A stretch of 11,465 bases of DNA from JBEKCP01 sp050014815. Its GTDB lineage: Bacteria > Planctomycetota > Planctomycetia > Pirellulales > Thermoguttaceae. The stretch lies in NCBI GenBank assembly GCA_050014815.1, contig JBEKCP010000118.1, positions 1-11,465 of the forward strand. Direction: 5' to 3'. Positions 7,161-11,465 of the stretch are shown here, piece after piece. The notes below the pieces were generated by a model that was given only the letters and a program-made list of their open reading frames with translations, searched no databases and was not told the origin of the DNA. The stretch's first letter is position 1, and each line of letters begins with the position of its first letter. The position numbers were made by a program, and so were the translations under genes.

Positions 7161-7249
7161 GCGTGTCTCCTTTTTGTCGCGACGCGGCGCGGGGATCGTG
7201 TCGTAAGGCACATGGTTTCCGGTTTCATAATACCGCTGATCGATCCTGG

Positions 7250-9784
7250 TTACTTCTGCGTCCGAACATCGTAATGCATGGCTCCAGGCGCGACTTCGGA
7301 GACCAGTTGATAGATTCGCCGCACCAGCGGCCACACGTCGGCGGCGCCGCCGGGACGCATGCGCCGGTTGCTCTCCATCACGTCCATCAGCGACTGGATG
7401 GCCGTCTTGGCTTCCGCGGCCAGTTCCGGTTTGATCGCCGCGCTGCGCTGCGGATCGGCCAGGGCGGCACGCAGTTGCAGGACGGCCTCGGTGATCTGGA
7501 GGCCCTCGCGCAGGGCTTCGACCTGCGGCGTCGCCGTCGCGCCGTCGGGGCCGGGCGCTACGAACGTCGCGCCGCTGGGACCTATGTTGCCAAAGCCTAC
7601 GTAACCGCGGATCGGACCCCGCAGCCTGCCGCCGGCATCCGCACAAGGCCAGCCGTCGAAGCTCAGAAACCCGACGCCGCTGAATCCGGCCGCAATTCGC
7701 CCCAGCGGAAGCGTCTCGAGGAAGTCTGTCGGCGACGACGGGCCGGCGTCGCGTTTGAGCACGTCGAACGGGCAGTCCGGCAACAGCGGCTTGCGCGTCA
7801 CGTTGCTCCGCACCAGGTTGACGTAGCCCAGGACCAGCCCGTTGGGCTGCGTGCGCTCCTGGGGCGTCTTGCCCCAACTGCGGACGCTGCCGCCGTGGGT
7901 ACACACGCGCCAGTACATGTCCGGGGCGATCTTCTTGAAGAACTCCACGATCTCCTCGTTAGGCAAGTTGTCGCCGCCGGTCCCCCAGAGCAACTTCGTC
8001 TCGCTCCAGCCCAGGTCCTTGACAATCTGTTTCATGCCGGCGGCCACCGCCGTCCAGGTCTCCTCGGTGCCGGGCTGCGTGTACACGGGCATCTCCGCCG
8101 GCACGAGCTTGTCCCCGTCGAGCAGCCTGACCTTGAGCGTCTTCGAGATCCACCTCTGCGGCCCGCCGTCGCGCCCGCTGCCCGGGCCGCGGTTGGAGAC
8201 CGAGTAGTTCCAAATCTGCACCGAAAGCTGGCGCGGCGCGCCCGCCTGTTTGTCGTATAGTTCCAGGTACCGCCGGGCGAAGCGGAAGTCGGGTACGTAC
8301 TTGCCGCCCTCCTTGCGAAAAACGATCGCCGGGTGGTCGCCGAGGAGGTCCTCGCCGATGGCGGAGACGCTGACCAGCGTGTTGCCGACGTAGCCCAAAA
8401 GCGCCATCGATTTCTCCAGCAACTTGAAGTGCTCGTCGGACCAAAGCGGCACGTTGTAGCGGCGGGCCACGGATTCGGGACACTCAAGCAGTGTGAGCGA
8501 CGTGCCGTAGTCCTTTAGTTCGGGCAGCGTCCATGCGCAGATGGTCAACTCGACCGGCACGGAGGCCGGCTTGTCCAGGCCCTTGATCGTCAGCGTGCCG
8601 CGATATTGTCCGGGCGCAGCATCCTTGGGGACGCGGGCGGTGAGCCAAATGGGCACCATCTGGGCCGGACCTCCCGGCTTGTCGAGCAGTTTCGGGAGGC
8701 GTTCGTCCAACGTCGCATAGCGGATCTGTACGCATCCGGCGGCAAGCGTCGCTCCGGAGTCCGTCTTCAGATCGCCCAGAGCCGCCGACACGGCCTTCAA
8801 TTCCGCCGGGGAGCTGACGACAACCTGCCCGGACGAGACGCCGTTGCGTGGCGTCGCCAACCGCACGGGGCGCAGCGGCTCCAGCGGGTTGCTTGTGGTG
8901 CTGTCGCTTACGCGCGTGAGAGAGTCACAGTTGAATATCTGCACGCGGGGGACCGCGCCAACATTGACCGGCAGTCCGCTGCCCGCCGGAGCGGCAAGCA
9001 ATACGCTTTCCAAACCGCAAGTCCCCCACCCACCCTTGCCGACGGGCCCCAGCTCGGCGGGCAGCGCCGCCCGGTGCACCTCCAGGGCGAGGACGTTGGT
9101 CCCCTGCGACAACAGCTTGACCGGCAGGTCCACATTGAGACTGCGGAACCGTTTCTTGTAGTGCTCCAGGAGGTTGGCGGGCGGCTGTGTCTTGTCGGGC
9201 ACCGTCGGCAGCGGCGCGCCGTCCGGGCCCAAGAAGGCGTCCTTGGGGTAGTCCGCGGCCAACGTCAGCGGCTCGATCTTGCCCGCCGGCAAGTGTCCGC
9301 GCGCCACCTCGGTCCCGTTCAGGTACACGATAACGCCTCCGCGGTAGCTCAGATTCAACTTGAGTTGGTCGGCACGGGCGGGATCGGCGATGCCGAAACG
9401 GGCCCGGCCGCAAAGGATGTAAATGTCGGCCGCATTACCATAGCCGAATCCGTTAAGCGGCGGGCCCGCATGACACGGCCAGTTCGAGTCATCGAAGTCG
9501 GGCACCATCCAGCCGGCGGGTGGGGGCGGCGTCGGCTCCGTGAAGCTCGAGAGGATCCATCGCGTGCCCGGCGGGTCGGGAATCCTGTAACCACCCCCCA
9601 GATCGTACTTGCCTTCCGTAACCGTGGCCGGCCTCCGCCATGCAGCATGAAATCGCCAAGGCGACTGGGTGTTGAGCACTTCCAGCGGATCCGGCTGCGC
9701 GGCGGGCGATGCCCCGGGAGCGAAGCCTGGCACAAGCCCACTGAGCAGAATTGCAAACCACAACAGAATTGCTTTGAGGTTCAT
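7250..9784 (-). CDS. Secreted GH123/DUF4091-like multidomain protein (putative glycoside hydrolase)
   Basis: The 844-aa protein opens with a signal peptide (MNLKAILLWFAILLSGL, cleavage about residue 24-30). Residues about 40-265 form a galactose-binding-like beta-sandwich, with DFDDSNW at 96-102 and VIVYLNGTEVARG at 151-163, as in ligand-binding domains of large glycosidases. Residues about 310-418 look like the beta-sandwich preceding the barrel in GH123/DUF4091 proteins; WLTARVPKDAAPGQYRGTL (380-398) is close to the hallmark of that group. A probable TIM barrel spans about 425-745 and ends in the helix VEALREGLQITEAV (755-768), also typical. GH123 enzymes are beta-N-acetylgalactosaminidases, but I could not identify the catalytic Asp-Glu pair, so activity and substrate are open. 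The start is ATG 9782-9784, with GGAGG just upstream; a TTG seven codons earlier would place that site inside the gene. It lies 37 bases after the 119-aa gene. Confidence 0.82.
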   Translation of the reverse strand: MNLKAILLWFAILLSGLVPGFAPGASPAAQPDPLEVLNTQSPWRFHAAWRRPATVTEGKYDLGGGYRIPDPPGTRWILSSFTEPTPPPPAGWMVPDFDDSNWPCHAGPPLNGFGYGNAADIYILCGRARFGIADPARADQLKLNLSYRGGVIVYLNGTEVARGHLPAGKIEPLTLAADYPKDAFLGPDGAPLPTVPDKTQPPANLLEHYKKRFRSLNVDLPVKLLSQGTNVLALEVHRAALPAELGPVGKGGWGTCGLESVLLAAPAGSGLPVNVGAVPRVQIFNCDSLTRVSDSTTSNPLEPLRPVRLATPRNGVSSGQVVVSSPAELKAVSAALGDLKTDSGATLAAGCVQIRYATLDERLPKLLDKPGGPAQMVPIWLTARVPKDAAPGQYRGTLTIKGLDKPASVPVELTICAWTLPELKDYGTSLTLLECPESVARRYNVPLWSDEHFKLLEKSMALLGYVGNTLVSVSAIGEDLLGDHPAIVFRKEGGKYVPDFRFARRYLELYDKQAGAPRQLSVQIWNYSVSNRGPGSGRDGGPQRWISKTLKVRLLDGDKLVPAEMPVYTQPGTEETWTAVAAGMKQIVKDLGWSETKLLWGTGGDNLPNEEIVEFFKKIAPDMYWRVCTHGGSVRSWGKTPQERTQPNGLVLGYVNLVRSNVTRKPLLPDCPFDVLKRDAGPSSPTDFLETLPLGRIAAGFSGVGFLSFDGWPCADAGGRLRGPIRGYVGFGNIGPSGATFVAPGPDGATATPQVEALREGLQITEAVLQLRAALADPQRSAAIKPELAAEAKTAIQSLMDVMESNRRMRPGGAADVWPLVRRIYQLVSEVAPGAMHYDVRTQK

Positions 9785-9821
9785 CTTCCCTCCAACCTTG
9801 TCCAAAGAACGCGGAAAATCA

Positions 9822-10181
9822 TCAGACCCTCCACGGCTCGCGGAGCGCCTCCGCCTGGACCGGCGGCGTTTGGGTCAACCCATAGCCGGGCCAATGGTGA
9901 ATCGGCTTGCTCCAGCGGAAATTGGTGGTGAACCAGAAACTGGGGAGCCCTTCGGGTTTTCCCCAGAACAATGCCAAGAGACTCTTTCGCGCTTCGTCCT
10001 GACGCGCCACCGGTCCCAAAGGCCGTGCGGCGCCCTTGGTCAATCGCTGCGGGTCGGGCACCGGCGCCGTAGGTTGTACCGCATAGAAGGCGCCGGAGCC
10101 GCGAATGAACTGGTCGCAGCCGCACATGGGCGACACCCCGTAGATCGAGCCGTAGGAGGCGGCGGCCCTCATCTCGTTCAT
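9822..10181 (-). CDS. Small orphan protein of unknown function, first gene of the operon
   Basis: The 119-aa product matches nothing I recognise. It has no signal peptide or membrane helix. Its N-terminal third has a small Cys/Gly-rich patch (SPMCGCDQFIRGSGAFYAV), and its C-terminal part is aromatic and Trp-rich (LALFWGKPEGL, FWFTTNFRWSKPIHHWPGYG). Most codons, especially in the first third, end in G or C, and ATG 10179-10181 has a strong AGGAGG site seven bases upstream, so it is very probably translated. The alternative frame from 10209 gives Arg-rich shadow text. The text starts abruptly, as if in the middle of a domain, so it may be the surviving C-terminal end of a larger ancestral protein or a small partner protein. 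It lies downstream of a good promoter and 37 bases before the secreted GH123/DUF4091-like gene, suggesting a linked role. Confidence 0.72.
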   Translation of the reverse strand: MNEMRAAASYGSIYGVSPMCGCDQFIRGSGAFYAVQPTAPVPDPQRLTKGAARPLGPVARQDEARKSLLALFWGKPEGLPSFWFTTNFRWSKPIHHWPGYGLTQTPPVQAEALREPWRV

Positions 10182-10186
10182 CGTAC

Positions 10187-10194
10187 CCCCTCCT
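10187..10194 (-). promoter_or_regulatory. Strong ribosome binding site of the 119-aa gene
   Basis: The minus strand reads GAGGAGGG or close to it just upstream of the ATG at 10181. The match to the anti-Shine-Dalgarno sequence and the spacing support this start over the out-of-frame ATG at 10209. Confidence 0.7.
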
Positions 10195-10298
10195 CTCGAG
10201 TCTAGGCATGGCTACGCTCTTCTACGGCGAGCGTGTCTGTGGCGGGTCTTGGGTGGGAGGGACGATTTTGGGGGACGCGGGCAACCGACACGCCTGTT

Positions 10299-10328
10299 AG
10301 TATACCAAGGCCGGCCAACGCGGGTCAA
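10299..10328 (-). promoter_or_regulatory. Sigma70-type promoter of the secreted-protein operon
   Basis: On the minus strand TTGACC (10323-10328) is followed after 18 bases by TATACT (10299-10304), which matches the -10 consensus at five of six bases. Transcription should start near 10292, giving a leader of about 110 bases before the 119-aa gene. I saw no convincing riboswitch or operator in that leader. It sits in the 292-base gap after the glycoside-hydrolase-like gene, which otherwise holds only a hairpin near 10447. Confidence 0.6.
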
Positions 10329-10446
10329 TCGTTTGGGTGCGGATTCCGAGTATTTCCGTTTTGTGGCTACAGCGCGCCCCGGCATAACGCGGTGCAGTTA
10401 CTGATACCGGGCAATCTCCAGGGCCTGTTTCCAGACTTCCAAGCCA

Positions 10447-10464
10447 CCATCGAATGTTCGATGG
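10447..10464 (-). terminator. Hairpin just after the glycoside-hydrolase-like gene
   Basis: CCATCGAA (10447-10454) and TTCGATGG (10457-10464) are a perfect inverted repeat with two central bases, able to fold as a 7-bp stem with a 4-base loop. On the minus strand it begins nine bases after the TAA at 10474-10476. No run of T follows, so it is not a canonical intrinsic terminator; it may stabilise the mRNA end or be a protein-binding palindrome. Confidence 0.35.
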
Positions 10465-10473
10465 CTGCGGGAA

Positions 10474-11465
10474 TTAAGGGATCTCGCGATTGCCGACGAT
10501 CAGGAACATGTACCGCGGACGAGCAGCAAGTTTGATGCTATATGCGCTGCGCAGCTTTCCCTCGGCCGCTACAGCCTTCGTTGCCAGGTCGAACAACCGA
10601 AACCGCAGCGTCTCGTTCGGGAAGTTCTCCAAAACGATCTCGACCGTCCGCTGGGCGCCGGCCGCGTCTGCCGCGGGACGCTCCGTGGTGTCACGCAAGA
10701 AGGCCAGCAGCAGCCGGCGGTCCTCACTCCACGAGTAGTTTGCGGCGAAACCCGCGGGCAACCGCAGCGGCATGTCGCGGCGAAGGGCGTCGGGCAGTTC
10801 TCCGCCGTCGGCGGCGAAGGCCGGTTCGCGGAACGGCTGCGAACTGTCCAACACCGCCAGCGTGCCCGGCGGCGCCGGGTCCTCGGCCCCCAGGAGTGCA
10901 TATTCCAGCGGCAGCCGCCCCAGCGCCCGCTCGTACTTCACCAGCTCGCCCAGGTCCTTGCCCATGCGGACGGCAAGCCGCGGGCGGGCAAACGGCTTTG
11001 ACCAATCGACCTCGCGGCGGACCTGCTCAAAGACGACCCGTTCATCTTCGACAACTCGCTCCTCCCAACTCAGTTGGATCGGGTTGCGATAGCTCAGGCC
11101 GGTGTAGAACTCGCAGCGGATCCGTTCCCGATATCCGTCGGTCTGGGAAGCGGCGTTCATGTAGCCCCAGAAAACGCCTTCGCCCAGGAAGATATCGCCC
11201 ATCAGGCCGATCTTCAGTTGTACTCCCATGTGCTCCACCGGCAGCTTGTCGATCATGTAGGTTCGCATGCCGCCCAGGAGCGGCTTCCAGCCTTCGCGGC
11301 GATAATAGTTGGCGTCGCGGGGATACGGCTTGGGGTTCAGGTGCGGCTCGCAAAGAAACAAGTGCTTGGGGTCGTTGGCGCGCATGAAATCGTGGACCGC
11401 GTTGACGAACGTCTTGCCGCAGGCCACATCGCCTTCACCGGCCGCGGTGTAGCTTGAGAGGCCGT
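10474..11465 (-). CDS. C-terminal part of a glycoside-hydrolase-like protein, 5' end beyond the window
   Basis: The frame is open to the window edge, giving at least 329 residues and a TAA at 10474-10476; the true start lies outside. The first visible part (VNAVHDFMRANDPKHLFLCE) matches the pattern in TIM-barrel glycosidases where a helix and the phrase DPxHL precede a barrel strand. FLGEGVFWGYMNAA and YTGLSYRNPIQLSWEE look like the last barrel strands. Next comes RPRLAVRMGKDLGELVKYER, resembling the Rossmann-like domain after the barrel in GH42-type proteins, and then a beta-rich C-terminal domain (VEIVLENFPNETLRFRLFDL) ending RYMFLIVGNREIP. A family number cannot be given without the N-terminal part. 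It is on the same strand as the secreted GH123/DUF4091-like operon but separated from it by a promoter. A role in polysaccharide breakdown is inference. Confidence 0.65.
   Translation of the reverse strand, partial: GLSSYTAAGEGDVACGKTFVNAVHDFMRANDPKHLFLCEPHLNPKPYPRDANYYRREGWKPLLGGMRTYMIDKLPVEHMGVQLKIGLMGDIFLGEGVFWGYMNAASQTDGYRERIRCEFYTGLSYRNPIQLSWEERVVEDERVVFEQVRREVDWSKPFARPRLAVRMGKDLGELVKYERALGRLPLEYALLGAEDPAPPGTLAVLDSSQPFREPAFAADGGELPDALRRDMPLRLPAGFAANYSWSEDRRLLLAFLRDTTERPAADAAGAQRTVEIVLENFPNETLRFRLFDLATKAVAAEGKLRSAYSIKLAARPRYMFLIVGNREIP

Noticed and set aside
7161..7904. N-terminal extension of the propeller-like protein into the upstream gene
   Set aside because: Arg/Gly-rich shadow of the GH123/DUF4091-like gene; the ATG at 7160 starts a signal peptide with a good ribosome binding site.
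7091..9931. Plus-strand open frames of 389 and 441 codons opposite the GH123/DUF4091-like gene
   Set aside because: No domain-like text or start signals; explained by codon bias of the real gene.
9781..10209. Alternative 142-codon frame overlapping the 119-aa gene
   Set aside because: Arg/Gly-rich, no ribosome binding site at its ATG, and the 119-codon frame has a better start signal and codon pattern.
1..11465. tRNA or rRNA genes, CRISPR arrays, insertion sequences, defence or phage genes
   Set aside because: No cloverleaf-like segments, regular spaced repeats, transposase text or terminal inverted repeats were seen on reading both strands by eye.

Overview
The window is GC-rich bacterial DNA with strongly G/C-biased third codon positions. 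It carries large secreted carbohydrate-type proteins (GH123/DUF4091-like, beta-propeller-like, glycoside-hydrolase-like), a radical SAM/SPASM protein, and small Gly/Pro-rich lipoprotein-like remnants. Together these suggest an uncultured member of the PVC group (Planctomycetota, Lentisphaerota or Verrucomicrobiota). This placement is inference from gene style; there is no rRNA or marker gene. Every confidently called gene is on the minus strand, so transcription runs from high to low coordinates.

Layout from the right edge in the direction of transcription. (1) 11465-10474 is the C-terminal part of a glycoside-hydrolase-like protein, cut by the window edge. (2) A good sigma70-type promoter (10299-10328) precedes a likely operon: a 119-aa protein of unknown function (10181-9822), an 844-aa secreted GH123/DUF4091-like protein (9784-7250) and a 564-aa secreted beta-propeller-like protein (7160-5466). 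(3) A second candidate promoter (5286-5314) precedes a translationally coupled pair: a zinc-dependent medium-chain dehydrogenase (5209-4163) and an MFS transporter (4166-2916), overlapping as GTGA. (4) A third promoter (2641-2669) precedes a 626-aa fusion of a degenerate nucleotidyltransferase-like domain with a radical SAM/SPASM domain (2610-730). (5) Directly after its stop, in the same frame, lies the C-terminal piece of a different, B12-type radical SAM protein (729-289), apparently a gene remnant. (6) The left edge holds the 3' end of a plus-strand gene (3-239).

Working together (inference): the secreted proteins would act on and sense or bind a polysaccharide outside the cytoplasm, and the transporter plus dehydrogenase would take up and oxidise a small polyol, sugar or sugar acid. 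The radical SAM fusion is under its own promoter and may modify a sugar, peptide or nucleotide-linked substrate; its partner is not visible here.

The gaps hold signs of decay on the plus strand: a probable frameshifted small lipoprotein (2707-2898) and a short membrane-segment ORF (5296-5496). I saw no tRNA, rRNA, CRISPR, insertion sequence or clear mobile element. I did not find a complete new system. The most unusual items are the degenerate nucleotidyltransferase-radical SAM fusion, the abutting radical SAM fragment, and the orphan 119-aa gene with strong expression signals.
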